In this document: piece after piece, positions 1 to 10,470 of the stretch
Numbering within the stretch: the stretch's first letter is position 1
Layout of the letters: every line of letters begins with the position of its first letter
NCBI GenBank assembly: GCA_009839505.1
Contig: VXPO01000036.1
Coordinates: 62,001-126,000, forward strand
Source: Gammaproteobacteria bacterium
GTDB taxonomy: Bacteria; Pseudomonadota; Gammaproteobacteria; Pseudomonadales; Azotimanducaceae
Direction: 5' to 3'
Length of the DNA: 64,000 nt
Program-made: the position numbers and the translations under genes
The notes under the pieces: generated by a model
Database searches by the model: none
Told to the model about the DNA's origin: nothing
Seen by the model: the letters and a program-made list of their open reading frames with translations, nothing else

Positions 1-192
1 ACCCGATCGCTGTTCGAGACGATGGCACCTAGCGCGGGGCCGCATTGGGATACGCTTTCAATGGGCATGTCGGACGACTTCGAGGCCGCGGTCGAGGAAG
101 GTGCGACGATCGTGCGTGTCGGTACGGCGATCTTCGGATCGCGGCCGAGCCGCCAGTCGAACGGCGCCGTGTCGCACGCGGAGACGGCATGA
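1..192 (+). CDS. yggS: YggS-family PLP homeostasis protein, C-terminal fragment
   Basis: Only the last 63 codons are present; the gene enters from the left edge in frame 1 and ends at TGA 190-192. The visible part contains the motif [13 protein letters not shown] followed by [13 protein letters not shown], which is the C-terminal signature of the pyridoxal-phosphate-binding YggS/ProSC family. These proteins hold PLP in the cytoplasm and affect amino-acid and keto-acid balance; no catalytic activity is established for them. The stop overlaps the proC start (ATGA), and yggS-proC-yggT is a very common bacterial gene order, which supports the call. The PLP lysine lies outside the window. Confidence 0.9.
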   Translation, partial: TRSLFETMAPSAGPHWDTLSMGMSDDFEAAVEEGATIVRVGTAIFGSRPSRQSNGAVSHAETA

Positions 193-1028
193 ACGAGCGC
201 ATCGCATTCGTCGGCGGCGGCAACATGGCCCACGCGCTGGCGACCCGGTTGGCCGGTGTGGGCACGTTCGACCTCGTCGTGTCCGAACCCCTTGCCGAAC
301 AGCGTGCGCGCTTCGAGCCGCCGATCACGACAACCGTCGACAACGTCACCGCGGTTCGCGATGCCGCGGCCGTTGTTCTGGCGGTCAAGCCCCAGGTGCT
401 CGAGACCGTGGTCCGAGAGATCGGCGGCGTCGTCCGCGAGGGGCAACTGGTGGTGTCCATCGCCGCAGGCGTGCCGCTGGCTTCGGTCGAACGCTGGCTC
501 GGCAACCGACGATCCGTCGTCCGGTGCATGCCCAACACCCCGGCACTCGTGGGTGCGGGCATCAGCGGCCTGGTCGCCAATGCCGCCGTGTCCCCGCGAC
601 AAAGACGTCTCGCCGAGGCCGTGCTCGGCGCCGGCGGCGAAGTCGTATGGTTCGACTCCGACACCGATCTGGATGTCGTCACGGCGCTATCGGGCAGCGG
701 ACCAGCCTACTTCTTCGCGGTCATCGAAGCCCTCGAGGCCGCGGGTGCGCGTCTTGGGCTCGCGCCGGAGACCGCGCGGCGACTCGTGGTGGCGACGGCC
801 GACGGCGCTGCGAAGATGGCTCGGGACGACGACCCGGCGGAACTGCGCAAGCGCGTGACCTCGCCGGGCGGGACGACGGAGAGAGCGCTCTCTATACTTG
901 CCGAGCGGTCACTGCCCGAGTTGCTTGATGCCGCCGTCGAGGGCGCGTTCCAACGATCCCGGGAACTGGCGCGCGAGTTTGCCGGCGAGCCCGGCCAGCC
1001 ACCGGACGGACAACAGCAGGGAGCTTGA
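189..1028 (+). CDS. proC: Pyrroline-5-carboxylate reductase
   Basis: A 279-residue cytoplasmic enzyme for the last step of proline synthesis, NAD(P)H reduction of 1-pyrroline-5-carboxylate. The Rossmann motif [11 protein letters not shown] is at residues 7-17, the family signature SGSGPAYFF near 167-175 and the C-terminal [12 protein letters not shown] near 222-233, all in canonical places; length is typical. The ATG at 189 is chosen over an upstream in-frame ATG (45) because the Rossmann fold must begin here and it forms an ATGA overlap with yggS. It is followed 4 nt later by yggT, so it is part of the left-hand housekeeping operon. Confidence 0.97.
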   Translation: MNERIAFVGGGNMAHALATRLAGVGTFDLVVSEPLAEQRARFEPPITTTVDNVTAVRDAAAVVLAVKPQVLETVVREIGGVVREGQLVVSIAAGVPLASVERWLGNRRSVVRCMPNTPALVGAGISGLVANAAVSPRQRRLAEAVLGAGGEVVWFDSDTDLDVVTALSGSGPAYFFAVIEALEAAGARLGLAPETARRLVVATADGAAKMARDDDPAELRKRVTSPGGTTERALSILAERSLPELLDAAVEGAFQRSRELAREFAGEPGQPPDGQQQGA

Positions 1029-1032
1029 CGAG

Positions 1033-1593
1033 ATGGGTGAACCACTGACGTTCGTAGTCACCTTCGTGCTGCGGGTGGCCGCGCTGCTGTTCCTGCTGCG
1101 CTTCATCCTGCAGGCTGCTCGGGCGAGCTTCTACAACCCGTTCTCGTCGGGCGTCGTCCGCATAACGGACCCCGTGCTGAACCCGGTTCGCCTGATACTG
1201 CGGCCCTACCGCAACCTGGACATCGCCGCTTTCGCCACGGCCTGGATCGTCCACACCGTGGCGGTGGTGCTCCAGGTCTGGTCGGCGGGAATGCCCATGG
1301 ACGTCCTCGCCATCCTCAACGACGGGCTGAGGGCAACGCTCGGCCTCGTGATCGGCATCTTCCTGGTGGCCGTCTTCGTGTCCGTCATCATGAGCTGGAT
1401 CGCGCCGGGCGTGTATTCCCCGGCGGCCGGCATCGCCCGGGAGATCGCCGAGCCCATCTTGGCACCCGCCCGTCGGATCCTGCCCCCGCTAGGAGGCTTG
1501 GATCTGTCGCCGATGATCACCATCCTGGTCCTCATCCTGATTCAGAGCTTCGCCCTCAACGCCCTGTTGCCCTGCCGGCTGTGGTGCGGTTGA
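1033..1593 (+). CDS. yggT: YggT-family integral membrane protein
   Basis: A 186-residue membrane protein built from two YggT repeats, each with hydrophobic helices (about 5-25, 68-88, 103-125 and 165-183) and a polar segment with the family pattern [19 protein letters not shown] (repeat 1) and [18 protein letters not shown] (repeat 2). The family is uncharacterised biochemically; in cyanobacteria and plants relatives affect membrane organisation. Start ATG 1033 follows proC by 4 nt; its 3' end overlaps the metX start by 13 nt, implying coupled translation. Function in this organism is unknown. Confidence 0.92.
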   Translation: MGEPLTFVVTFVLRVAALLFLLRFILQAARASFYNPFSSGVVRITDPVLNPVRLILRPYRNLDIAAFATAWIVHTVAVVLQVWSAGMPMDVLAILNDGLRATLGLVIGIFLVAVFVSVIMSWIAPGVYSPAAGIAREIAEPILAPARRILPPLGGLDLSPMITILVLILIQSFALNALLPCRLWCG

Positions 1594-2726
1594 CGGACGG
1601 CGACTCGGTCGGATTGGTCGAACCCCGGGTCGCGCACTTCGATCAGCCGTTCACCCTGCAATGCCGGGAGACGCTGCCGCGGTTCGACCTGGTGTACGAG
1701 ACCTACGGCGAGCTGAATGCCGCGAAGAGCAATGCGGTGCTCGTCTGCCATGCGCTGTCGGGCGATCACCATGCGGCCGGCTACCACACCGCGGACGACA
1801 CCAAGCCCGGCTGGTGGGACGTCTGTATCGGGCCGGGCAAGCCCATCGATACGACGAAGTTCTTTGTCGTGGCACTCAACAACCTCGGTGGCTGCAACGG
1901 CAGTACGGGACCGCGCACCGTCGATCCCGGCACGGGCGAACCCTACGGGGAGAACTTCCCGACGGTGACGGTGAAGGACTGGGTGAAGAGCCAGGCGATG
2001 CTTGCCGACGCTCTCGGCATCGACCGGTTCGCCGGCATCGTGGGCGGCAGTCTCGGCGGCATGCAGGCGCTGCAGTGGGCAATCGACTACCCGGACCGCA
2101 TCGAGCATGCGCTGGTGATCGCGGGCGCCGCCAAGCTCTCGGCCCAGAACATCGCCTTCAACGAGATCGCCCGCCAGGCCATCCAGTCCGACCCGGAATT
2201 CCACGGCGGGCGCTACTACCAAGCCGATGCCATCCCCCGCAGGGGCCTGATGCTGGCGCGGATGGTGGGACACGTCACCTACCTCTCCGACGACAGCATG
2301 GGCGTCAAGTTCGGTCGCGAGCTGAAATCCGGCGACATCGAGTCCGGCCAGGACGTGCAGTTCCAGGTGGAGAGCTACCTACACTACCAGGGCACATCCT
2401 TTTCCGAGCGGTTCGACGCCAACACCTACCTGCTGATGACCCGCGCCCTCGATTATTTCGACCCCGCGTTGGAATTCGACGGCGACTTGGTGCGTGCACT
2501 GTCGGGGGCCACGGCCAAGTTCCTCGTGCTGTCCTTCACATCGGACTGGCGTTTCCCGCCCGCGCGCTCGAACGAGATCGTCGACGCCCTGATCGAAGCC
2601 CGCAAGGACGTGGTCAGCGCCACCATCGACTCCCCCAACGGCCACGACTCCTTCCTGCTCCCCAATGACCGCTATTTCGACGTGCTGGGCGGGTACTTGG
2701 ACACGGTCGCGCAATCCAAGGGGTGA
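1581..2726 (+). CDS. metX: Homoserine O-acyltransferase MetX
   Basis: An alpha/beta-hydrolase-fold enzyme of 381 residues, the family's usual size, that acylates homoserine for methionine synthesis. Motifs: GDHHAAG near 68, [12 protein letters not shown] near 100-111, nucleophile elbow GGSLGGMQA with Ser157, the Asp in FTSDWRF near 321 and catalytic His in NGHDSF near 355. Whether the donor is acetyl- or succinyl-CoA cannot be read safely from sequence; many gammaproteobacterial MetX enzymes use succinyl-CoA. Start is GTG (1581 or the adjacent GTG 1584) inside the end of yggT. It is followed 4 nt later by metW, its usual partner. Confidence 0.95.
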   Translation: MVRLTDGDSVGLVEPRVAHFDQPFTLQCRETLPRFDLVYETYGELNAAKSNAVLVCHALSGDHHAAGYHTADDTKPGWWDVCIGPGKPIDTTKFFVVALNNLGGCNGSTGPRTVDPGTGEPYGENFPTVTVKDWVKSQAMLADALGIDRFAGIVGGSLGGMQALQWAIDYPDRIEHALVIAGAAKLSAQNIAFNEIARQAIQSDPEFHGGRYYQADAIPRRGLMLARMVGHVTYLSDDSMGVKFGRELKSGDIESGQDVQFQVESYLHYQGTSFSERFDANTYLLMTRALDYFDPALEFDGDLVRALSGATAKFLVLSFTSDWRFPPARSNEIVDALIEARKDVVSATIDSPNGHDSFLLPNDRYFDVLGGYLDTVAQSKG

Positions 2727-2730
2727 TCAC

Positions 2731-3330
2731 ATGCGCCCGGACCTGGAGATCATCGCTGCCCTCATCAACCCCGGTGCCCGGGTGCTCGACCTTGGCTGCG
2801 GCGGCGGCGAACTGCTTCACTACCTCGCGCGGGAGAAAGGCGTCAATGGCTACGGTGTGGAGAAGGATCCGGAACAGATCAGCGCCTGCGTCCGTGCCGG
2901 GGTCAACGTCCTCGAACACGATCTCGATGCCGGCCTTGACCGCTTTCCCGACTCGAGCTTCGACATGGTGGTCATGACCGAGACCCTGCAGGCGGTGGCG
3001 GCACCCGCGGACCTGATCGACGAGATGCTCCGCATCGGTCAGGAGTGCGTGGTCACCTTCCCCAACTTCGGCCACTGGCGGTGCCGGCTGCAGTTGGCGA
3101 CCCAGGGTCGCATGCCTGTCGCCCGGCACCTGCCCCACCAATGGCACGACACGCCGAACATCCATCTATGCACCTTCGGGGATTTCGAGCGGCTGGTGAA
3201 TGAAAAGGGGCTGCCGATCATCGAGCGCTTCGTGGTCGACGGTCACTACAAGGTGCGGCGGGGAATCAGCCGCTTCGCCAACCTGATCGGCACCATCGCC
3301 TTCTACCGGCTCGGGCGGGCGAATCGATGA
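2731..3330 (+). CDS. metW: Methionine biosynthesis protein MetW
   Basis: A 199-residue class I methyltransferase-fold protein: MRPDLEIIAALI leads to the SAM-binding motif VLDLGCGGGELL at about 19-30, and the C-terminal half contains VTFPNFGHWRCRLQL and PNIHLCTFGDFE, both characteristic of MetW. MetW associates with MetX and is needed for full homoserine acylation; a methyltransferase substrate is not established. ATG 2731 sits 4 nt after metX, and the end overlaps the next gene by ATGA. Confidence 0.94.
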   Translation: MRPDLEIIAALINPGARVLDLGCGGGELLHYLAREKGVNGYGVEKDPEQISACVRAGVNVLEHDLDAGLDRFPDSSFDMVVMTETLQAVAAPADLIDEMLRIGQECVVTFPNFGHWRCRLQLATQGRMPVARHLPHQWHDTPNIHLCTFGDFERLVNEKGLPIIERFVVDGHYKVRRGISRFANLIGTIAFYRLGRANR

Positions 3331-3767
3331 GCCGGCCCGGCGCGGTAGCAATCACGCTAGTCCTCGCCCTGGGTCTCGCCAAGGCCGACCAGTTCGAGCG
3401 CTTCGGCGACTGGCAGGTCCACTACATCGCGTTCAACGCCTCGTTGCTGTCCGCCGAGATCGCGGAGCGCTACGGCCTGGTGCGCGGACGCAACAAGGGG
3501 CTGGTCAACGTCACCGCCATCGGTCCCGCCGGTCGGGGCGAGAAGGCCAAGGTGGAGGGCAGCTTCCGCAATCTCCTTGATCAGCGGACTCGCCTCGACT
3601 TCCGCGAGATCGACGACGCCGGGACGATCTACTACCTGGCGGCTTTCGACTTCGACGAGGGCGAGAACCTGCGCTTCGAAATCAGCATCGACCTGCCCGG
3701 ACACGGATCCGAGACGCTGCGCTTCCAGCAACCGCTGTACTTCGAGCGCCCACGCGAGGATCCGTGA
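3327..3767 (+). CDS. DUF4426 domain-containing exported protein
   Basis: A 146-residue protein beginning with a short hydrophobic signal sequence (GAVAITLVLALGLAKA, about residues 5-20) followed by a domain starting FERFGDWQVHYIAFN. This matches the DUF4426 family, which in Pseudomonas-like genomes occupies exactly this place between metW and rdgB. Predicted periplasmic; its role is unknown. ATGA overlap with metW and GTGA overlap with rdgB show it belongs to the operon. Confidence 0.85.
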   Translation: MSRPGAVAITLVLALGLAKADQFERFGDWQVHYIAFNASLLSAEIAERYGLVRGRNKGLVNVTAIGPAGRGEKAKVEGSFRNLLDQRTRLDFREIDDAGTIYYLAAFDFDEGENLRFEISIDLPGHGSETLRFQQPLYFERPREDP

Positions 3768-4354
3768 ACAAGCGCGTCGTTGTCGCCACGGGCAACGCGG
3801 GCAAGGTGCGCGAGTTGTCGGCGGCGCTGACGCCGCTCGCACTCGAACTCGTCACCCAGGCTGACCTAGGCGTAGACCCGATCCCGGAAACGGCATCCAC
3901 CTTCGTCGAGAATGCGCTCGCCAAGGCGCGCTACGCGGCGTCCGTGTCCGGTCTGCCCGCCATCGCCGACGACTCCGGCCTGGTGGTGAACGCGCTCGGC
4001 GGCGCGCCCGGCATCCGCTCCGCGCGCTATGCCGGCGAGGCCGCCACCGACGCCGACAACAATGCCAAGCTGCTCGCCGCCCTCGAAGGCGTCGAAGAGC
4101 GCACTGCGTACTTCACCTGCTGTCTTGTCTACCTTGCGTCCGAAGACGACCCGGCACCGGTGATCGCCACCGCCCGCTGGTACGGATTGATCGTGGACTC
4201 GCCGAGGGGCGACAACGGCTTCGGCTACGACCCCCACTTCCTCCTGCCCTCACTCGGCCGCACGGCCGCGGAACTTCCTCTCGCCGAAAAGAACCGGCTG
4301 TCGCACCGCGGCCAGGCGTGCCGGCAGCTCCTGGGCCTGTTGAGTCGCTCGTGA
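3764..4354 (+). CDS. rdgB: XTP/dITP diphosphatase (Ham1/RdgB family)
   Basis: A 196-residue nucleotide-pool sanitising enzyme that hydrolyses ITP, dITP and XTP to monophosphates. ATGNAGK at residues 8-14 is the substrate phosphate-binding motif; TFVENALAKARYAA near 47-60 carries the metal-ligand Glu, and DDSGLVV, GDNGFGYDPHF and LSHRGQA follow in the usual order. GTG 3764 overlaps the preceding stop; the stop overlaps the hemW GTG. Cytoplasmic. Confidence 0.97.
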   Translation: MNKRVVVATGNAGKVRELSAALTPLALELVTQADLGVDPIPETASTFVENALAKARYAASVSGLPAIADDSGLVVNALGGAPGIRSARYAGEAATDADNNAKLLAALEGVEERTAYFTCCLVYLASEDDPAPVIATARWYGLIVDSPRGDNGFGYDPHFLLPSLGRTAAELPLAEKNRLSHRGQACRQLLGLLSRS

Positions 4355-5457
4355 CACCCCCGGCGGGAGTCGGTCTGTACGTGCACTTTCCCTGGTGCGT
4401 GCGCAAGTGCCCGTACTGTGACTTCAACTCGCACCCCCTAAAAGAGCCGTTGGCCGAGGCGGCGTACCGATCTGCGCTGTTGGACGATCTGGCGCGCGAG
4501 TTCGAACGCTTTGGCAAGCGCCGCGTCGAGACCGTCTACTTCGGCGGTGGCACGCCCAGCCTGTTTTCCGGGGAGACCTTTGGCCAGCTCTTGGAGCGTG
4601 TGCCCGAAGCCGCCGAAGTGACCCTGGAGGCCAATCCCGGCACCGTCGAACGGGGGGACTTCGCCGACTACCGCCGGGCGGGCGTCAACCGCGTCTCCCT
4701 CGGTGCCCAATCCTTCGATCCGGCGCAGCTCAAAGTCCTCGGGCGCATTCACGCCGTGGACGACATCGCCCGTGCCGTGCTTGAAGCCCAACACGCTGGA
4801 ATCGACAACGTGAACGTCGACCTGATGTACGGCCTCCCCGAGCAGACCGTGCAGCAGGCGTTGGACGACCTCGACCACGCGATCCGCCTCGAACCCGCAC
4901 ACATCTCCTGGTATCAGCTCACGATAGAACCCAAGACCGAGTTCGCCCGTCGTCCGCCTGCAGGACTGCCGGACGTCGACCACGCCGTCGAGATCGAGGA
5001 CGCCGGCCTCGAACTGCTCGCACGGCATGGCTACGAGCGGTACGAGGTCTCGGCGTTCGCCAGGGAAGGTCACCTCTGTCACCACAACCTGAACTACTGG
5101 CGGTTCGGCGACTACATCGGCATCGGTGCCGGCGCCCACGGCAAGTTGACGACGACCGACGGTCGCACGTTACGGATCGCCAAACCCAGCCAGCCGCGTC
5201 GGTACCTCGGCGGTGCCGATGCCTCGCTGAGCACGGTGACTGCAGAGGAACTTCCCGGGGAGTTCATGATGAACGTGCTGCGGTTGGCGGACGGCGTGGA
5301 GCCCGAACTCTTCCTCGCACGCACCGGCATCGATCTCGACGTGATCGGCAAGACCCTCGACGAGTTGGCCGACTGGGGTCTGCTGCGCCGTGACCGTCTA
5401 GCGCTCACGACACCGGGCTATCGGCAACTGAACGGCGTCGTAGCGCGGTTCCTGTAG
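4351..5457 (+). CDS. hemW: Heme chaperone HemW (radical-SAM family)
   Basis: A 368-residue protein with the radical-SAM triad C16-x3-C20-x2-C23 (WCVRKCPYCDF) directly after the N-terminal strand, then YFGGGTPSLF and NVDLMYGLP, as in the HemN-like HemW family. HemW binds heme and delivers it to membrane acceptors; the older name, oxygen-independent coproporphyrinogen oxidase, does not fit this subfamily. GTG 4351 (GTGA overlap with rdgB) is preferred to an in-frame upstream ATG at 4318 that lies inside rdgB. The gene ends CTG-TAG followed by GGGGG, a reduced form of the stop-codon-associated repeat described in the findings. Convergent with trmB, 11 nt apart. Confidence 0.95.
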   Translation: MTPPAGVGLYVHFPWCVRKCPYCDFNSHPLKEPLAEAAYRSALLDDLAREFERFGKRRVETVYFGGGTPSLFSGETFGQLLERVPEAAEVTLEANPGTVERGDFADYRRAGVNRVSLGAQSFDPAQLKVLGRIHAVDDIARAVLEAQHAGIDNVNVDLMYGLPEQTVQQALDDLDHAIRLEPAHISWYQLTIEPKTEFARRPPAGLPDVDHAVEIEDAGLELLARHGYERYEVSAFAREGHLCHHNLNYWRFGDYIGIGAGAHGKLTTTDGRTLRIAKPSQPRRYLGGADASLSTVTAEELPGEFMMNVLRLADGVEPELFLARTGIDLDVIGKTLDELADWGLLRRDRLALTTPGYRQLNGVVARFL

Positions 5458-5468
5458 GGGGATGAGCG

Positions 5469-6130
5469 CTACGGGGTACGGCGGTATTCGAGATCCACGA
5501 CCTGCCGGCCGCTGGCGAGGCCCTTCGTCTCGAAAGGCGTCATCGACCGCATGGCGCGGGGGGCCGGACCGCCTAGGAACTGCGGTTCCCCAGCCAGCAC
5601 CTCCTGCATTTGCTCGGCGTAGGGCAGCCAATCGGTCGCCAGGGTCAGCGTTCCGCCGGATTCGAGGCACCGGGCGGCGACGGTGGCGAAGTCGGCGTCC
5701 ACCAGGCGTCGCTTGTGGTGGCGCTTCTTGGGCCAGGGGTCGGGAAAGAACAACATCAGGCGATGCAGACAACCCGGCTGGAGCCGGTGCAGAAAGCGCC
5801 GCGCCTCGATGTCGGCGATGCGCACGTTGTCGATTCCTTCCCGATCGCAGGCCAGCATCAGGGCACCGAAGCCGGGACGGTAGACGTCCACGCCAACGCA
5901 ATTCCAATCGGGATGCGTCTGGGCGAGTTCAGCGAGCGCGGCACCGTTGCCGAAACCCACTTCGACGACCAGCGGTGCGGGTCGGCCGAAGGTGTCCACC
6001 CAGAAACCCGTGCCGATCTCGTCCGCTGGCAAGTCCAGGATGAATCGGGACGAGAGCTTCTCAAGTGCCCGAGTTTGGGCGGCCGTCAGCCGTCCGCGGC
6101 GACGCAGGTAGGCTTGGCGCGGAACCTCCG

Positions 6131-6134
<4 letters not shown>
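5469..6134 (-). CDS. trmB: tRNA (guanine-N7-)-methyltransferase
   Basis: Makes m7G46 in tRNA. SAM-binding [29 protein letters not shown] and [10 protein letters not shown] are family hallmarks. The first ATG/GTG/TTG-type start is TTG at 6032 (187 aa), but the frame stays open upstream and encodes [25 protein letters not shown] sequence homologous to the conserved N-terminus of TrmB (the R..RRQGRLT..Q segment), so translation must begin earlier. No ATG, GTG or TTG occurs there; a CTG at 6134-6132 overlaps the rpoH stop as CTGA, the usual geometry of coupled genes, and gives 221 residues. The start is therefore my inference; the body of the gene is certain. Confidence 0.85.
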
Positions 6135-7054
<920 letters not shown>

Positions 7055-7128
7055 CTCCTGACCTCCTCCAATTCGTCCAATATCATGTCTGCGGCACCGG
7101 CATCTGTGGTACCGGTTTAGACTCGATT

Positions 7129-7155
7129 TTAGCACTCTTGTTCCCCGAGTGCTAA
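7129..7155. promoter_or_regulatory. CIRCE operator (HrcA-binding site) upstream of rpoH
   Basis: TTAGCACTC (7129-7137), nine unrelated bases, then GAGTGCTAA (7147-7155): an exact match to the CIRCE inverted repeat bound by the heat-shock repressor HrcA. It lies 75 nt upstream of the rpoH start on the minus strand. On that strand a TTAGCA-like -35 and TAAAAT-like -10 (18 nt apart) overlap it, as expected for repression by occlusion. A second, wider inverted repeat, ACCGGTTTAG (7111-7120) and CTAAACCGGT (7152-7161), shares its right arm with the CIRCE. hrcA itself is not in the window. Confidence 0.9.
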
Positions 7156-7190
7156 ACCGGTTCTGGGCTACCAGAACGACGTTACGGTCA

Positions 7191-8162
7191 CTAGACGAGC
7201 CTTCTAACTCGTTGATTCGACGAAAATACTGCGCCCAGTACGCCGAGTGCTACGCCGCTTCCCAGCAACACCATAATGAACATGGGGTCGAAACCCAGCA
7301 ATTCCAAGTCCGTGCCATAGCTCGCGAACAGGCGCACCAAGGGGCGCTCGACGGCGCTAAGCAGGCCGGCGATCAACATGGCGGCGATCAGGCCGCCGCC
7401 CGCGCCGTAGACGACGCCCAGATAGACGAACGGGCGACGGACAAACCGGCTGCCCGCACCGACCAGGACCAGGATCCGGAGTTCCTCGAGCCGCGCTTCG
7501 ACCGCCAGGCGAACGGCGGCCGAGGCAATGAGCACGGTTCCGATCCCGAGCAACCCCGCCAACGCCCAGGCCAGCCGCTTCACGATCTCCCGAATCGCAG
7601 CCAGACGCTGGAACCAGGTGCGTTCGAGCAGCACGTCGTCCACGCCCTCGGACCCCTCGAGTTCGCGGACCATGCGGTCCAATCGGTCCACGTCCGCATC
7701 GGACGAGACGGACGCACGTGCGCTCGCCGGCAGCGGATTGTCGTCCACCAGGGCGAGCGCTTCGGCAACCCCCGACATCCGGCGGAACTCGTCGAGCGCC
7801 TCGGCGGCGGTTACGACACGGACCTCCTCGACTCCGGGGGTGCGTTGCAAGCGTTCGACCACTGCCTGCTGGTGTTCCGGGTCGGCCTTGGGAACGAAAT
7901 ACACGGAGATGCCGGAACTGCCGGACCAACCTCCAGCGGCGCGGGCCAGGTTCATCTCCACGAGATGCAGGGCGGCGGGCAGGCTGAGCGCGATGCCGAT
8001 CATGAACCAGACCCAGATCGTGGTGCCCACCCGCCCCGTGACGTAGCCCAAGGTGTCCCGGAGGACACGTCCGTGGTCGCGCCAGAAAGCTCCCCAGGGG
8101 CGCGGAGCCGAGGGCCACACCTCGAACGGTCTGCGCGTCGGTGTCCGTTTCTTCCTAGACAT
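7191..8162 (-). CDS. ftsX: Cell division protein FtsX
   Basis: A 323-residue inner-membrane protein of the FtsEX complex, which couples ATP hydrolysis to peptidoglycan hydrolase activation at the septum. One transmembrane helix at about 48-68 ([17 protein letters not shown]), a periplasmic domain (about 75-200) and three C-terminal helices (about 205-225, 252-275, 296-316) reproduce the FtsX topology; [12 protein letters not shown] starts the extracytoplasmic domain. Its ATG lies within the end of ftsE (8-nt overlap), so the pair is translationally coupled. Confidence 0.95.
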   Translation of the reverse strand: MSRKKRTPTRRPFEVWPSAPRPWGAFWRDHGRVLRDTLGYVTGRVGTTIWVWFMIGIALSLPAALHLVEMNLARAAGGWSGSSGISVYFVPKADPEHQQAVVERLQRTPGVEEVRVVTAAEALDEFRRMSGVAEALALVDDNPLPASARASVSSDADVDRLDRMVRELEGSEGVDDVLLERTWFQRLAAIREIVKRLAWALAGLLGIGTVLIASAAVRLAVEARLEELRILVLVGAGSRFVRRPFVYLGVVYGAGGGLIAAMLIAGLLSAVERPLVRLFASYGTDLELLGFDPMFIMVLLGSGVALGVLGAVFSSNQRVRRLV

Positions 8163-8847
8163 GCCCTGCCGCGTCGCTTGCCCACGTGTCGTCTACGACG
8201 CGTCCATGGTCCAAGGCGACCATCCGCCGTCCCAAGGTGCGGACCAGATCGATCTCGTGGGTGGCGACGATCACCGTCGTGCCGACCTCCACGAAGCGGT
8301 CGAACAGACCCATCACGCTCTCGGACAACGCCGGGTCCAGATTGCCGGTGGGTTCGTCCGCGAGCAGCAGCCGGGGTCGGTTCGCCACCGCCCGGGCGAT
8401 CACCACCCGTTGGCGCTCGCCCGCCGACAGGTGACCCGGCAGCAGGTGCGCCTTGTCGAGAAGCTCCACGGCGTCGAGAGCGGCGCGCACCCGTCGCTCG
8501 GCTTCCCTTGCCTTCATTCCGGCAACCTGAAGCGGGACGGCGACGTTGGCGGACACCGTCCGGCGGGGCAGCAGGTGATCGTCCTGGAACACCGCGCCGA
8601 GATGCCGCCGGTAGTGCGGCAGTTGACGACGCCGGAGGCGACCGATGTCGACGCCGTTGACGAGAACGCGCCCGCGGGTGGGGGTTTGCAGGCCGAGCAG
8701 CAACTTGAGGAACGTGCTCTTGCCGGCCCCCGAGTGGCCCGTCAGGAATGTCAGCGAACCGGGAGCGATGGACAGCGAGACGTCGTGCAACGCCTCGACG
8801 CCCGTATCGAAGCGCTTAACGACGTGTTGGAACTCGATGCCTTCCAC
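8155..8847 (-). CDS. ftsE: Cell division ATP-binding protein FtsE
   Basis: A 230-residue ABC ATPase. Walker A GHSGAGKST is near 37-45, the Q-loop VFQDDHLL near 87, the signature LSAGERQR near 140 and Walker B LLLADEPTGNLDP near 160. Opening residues MEGIEFQHVVKRF and the ftsY-ftsE-ftsX context identify it as FtsE rather than a generic exporter ATPase. It sits 13 nt downstream of ftsY. Confidence 0.96.
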   Translation of the reverse strand: MEGIEFQHVVKRFDTGVEALHDVSLSIAPGSLTFLTGHSGAGKSTFLKLLLGLQTPTRGRVLVNGVDIGRLRRRQLPHYRRHLGAVFQDDHLLPRRTVSANVAVPLQVAGMKAREAERRVRAALDAVELLDKAHLLPGHLSAGERQRVVIARAVANRPRLLLADEPTGNLDPALSESVMGLFDRFVEVGTTVIVATHEIDLVRTLGRRMVALDHGRVVDDTWASDAAGHV

Positions 8848-8860
8848 CTGCGCGCCGAGA

Positions 8861-9883
8861 CTACTGTTCCATCAACAGGGCATCCACGAAAGGCGCCGCC
8901 TCGAAGTCCTGGAGATCCTCCACGCCCTCGCCAACGCCGATGAACCGTAGCGGCAGCCCCGTGGCCGCCGCGATGGCGATGACGACGCCCGCCTTGGCGG
9001 TGCCGTCGAGCTTGGTGACCGCGAGGGCCGTCACCCCGACCGCCCGGTCGAACTCGGCCACTTGGGATAACGCGTTCTGACCGATGCCGGCGTCGAGGAC
9101 CAGCAGCACCTCGTGTGGCGCGCCATGTCCGAACCTTCCGGCGACCCGCTTGATCTTCGCGAGTTCGTCCATCAGACCGACCTTGGCCTGGAGCCGTCCG
9201 GCCGTATCCGCGAGCACCACATCCGTGCCGCGCGCCCTGGCGGCTTCGATGGCGTCATAGATCACCGAAGCGCTGTCCGCTCCCTGACCCTGGGCGATCA
9301 CCGGCACGCCGTTGCGTCTACCCCAGTCGCGGAGCTGCTCCGCTGCAGCCGCGCGGAAGGTGTCGCCAGCGGCCAGGAGTACCGTGTGGCCGGCATCGTC
9401 GAGGCGCCTGGCAAGCTTGCCGATCAAGGTCGTCTTGCCGGTGCCGTTTACACCCACGACCAGGACGACGTACGGACGCTCGGCTGCCACGGCGAATGGT
9501 TCGGCGAGGGGCTCGAGGAGTGCGACAAGTTCCGCCGTCAGAGCCGCCTTGAGAGCCTTGGCGTCTCCCAACTCGCGCCGGGAAACCCGATCTTTAAGCG
9601 CGGAAATGACCCGATCCGTGGCGTCGACTCCGACATCGGCGACCAGCAGTGCCGTCTCGAGTTCATCAAGCACGGCCTGGTCTATGGCGCGTTCGCCAAG
9701 GACCAGATCGCCCAAGCCCGAGGCGATCCTGTCGCGCGTTCGCGCAAGCGAGCGATTCAGGCGGTCCCATCGGGAAGCGCGTCCCGTGGCCCTTGGTGAG
9801 GTATGCGGGCTAGGGTCGAGTTCTGCGAGTTTTTTGCGCACTATGGGCGTGTTCCACGAAGGCGTTGAGGCATCCACCAACAC
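8861..9883 (-). CDS. ftsY: Signal recognition particle receptor FtsY
   Basis: SRP-GTPase that docks ribosome-nascent chain complexes at the membrane. An N domain (GLGDLVLGERAID, LETALLVADVGVDAT) precedes the G domain with GVNGTGKTT, DTFRAAAAEQL, DTAGR and TKLDGTAKAG. At up to 340 residues it lacks the long acidic A domain of E. coli FtsY. GTG 9883 is the longest start; GTG 9841 (326 aa) would leave room for a promoter between it and the divergent rsmD and may be the true start. Confidence 0.95.
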   Translation of the reverse strand: MLVDASTPSWNTPIVRKKLAELDPSPHTSPRATGRASRWDRLNRSLARTRDRIASGLGDLVLGERAIDQAVLDELETALLVADVGVDATDRVISALKDRVSRRELGDAKALKAALTAELVALLEPLAEPFAVAAERPYVVLVVGVNGTGKTTLIGKLARRLDDAGHTVLLAAGDTFRAAAAEQLRDWGRRNGVPVIAQGQGADSASVIYDAIEAARARGTDVVLADTAGRLQAKVGLMDELAKIKRVAGRFGHGAPHEVLLVLDAGIGQNALSQVAEFDRAVGVTALAVTKLDGTAKAGVVIAIAAATGLPLRFIGVGEGVEDLQDFEAAPFVDALLMEQ

Positions 9884-9894
9884 CGGTAGGCGAC

Positions 9895-10461
9895 TTGAAG
9901 AGGGAGAACCGCAACAAGGTCCGCATTATCGGCGGTATGTGGAGAGGGCGAAAGCTCAAGGTGGCTGGCGATCCGGTGCGGCCCACGCCGGATCGGATTC
10001 GCGTGACGCTGTTCAACTGGCTTGTCGCCGACCTTGCCGGGGCGCGCGTGCTCGATCTGTTCGCGGGCACCGGCGTATTGGGATTCGAAGCCCTGTCCCG
10101 GGGTGCGTCCGTCGCCACCTTCGTCGAGCGCGACTCCGCCGCCTGTTCACTGCTCGAGTCCCACCGCGACATGCTTGGCGCAAACGCCTTGATCGAGCGG
10201 CTGGATGCCCGCCGGTGGCTCGCGCAGCGCCCTGCGGACGAGTGCTGGAACCTTGTGTTCCTAGACCCGCCGTTCGACTCGCTTCTGCTATTGCAGACGC
10301 TGCCTGCCGTGGTCAGTCACCTTGCCCCGGGCGGGGCGGTCTACGTCGAGTCCGACGCCGACTTCGACCTTCCCGCCGCGGCGCAGTCCGCTGGCCTGAC
10401 CGTCGCCAAGACCTCCAAGGCGGGAGCGGTGCGCTATGGATTGCTGAGGAATACGCGTTAA
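9895..10461 (+). CDS. rsmD: 16S rRNA (guanine966-N2)-methyltransferase
   Basis: A protein of about 188 residues with the RsmD opening RIIGGMWRGRKLKV, the SAM motif VLDLFAGTGVLGFEAL and the catalytic LVFLDPPF (DPPF tetrapeptide of N-methylating enzymes). It methylates G966 of 16S rRNA. TTG 9895 is chosen because it avoids overlap with ftsY; TTG 9865 would add ten unconserved residues. rsmD divergent from ftsY-ftsE-ftsX is the classic gammaproteobacterial arrangement. Confidence 0.93.
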   Translation: MKRENRNKVRIIGGMWRGRKLKVAGDPVRPTPDRIRVTLFNWLVADLAGARVLDLFAGTGVLGFEALSRGASVATFVERDSAACSLLESHRDMLGANALIERLDARRWLAQRPADECWNLVFLDPPFDSLLLLQTLPAVVSHLAPGGAVYVESDADFDLPAAAQSAGLTVAKTSKAGAVRYGLLRNTR

Positions 10462-10470
10462 CATCGCGGC

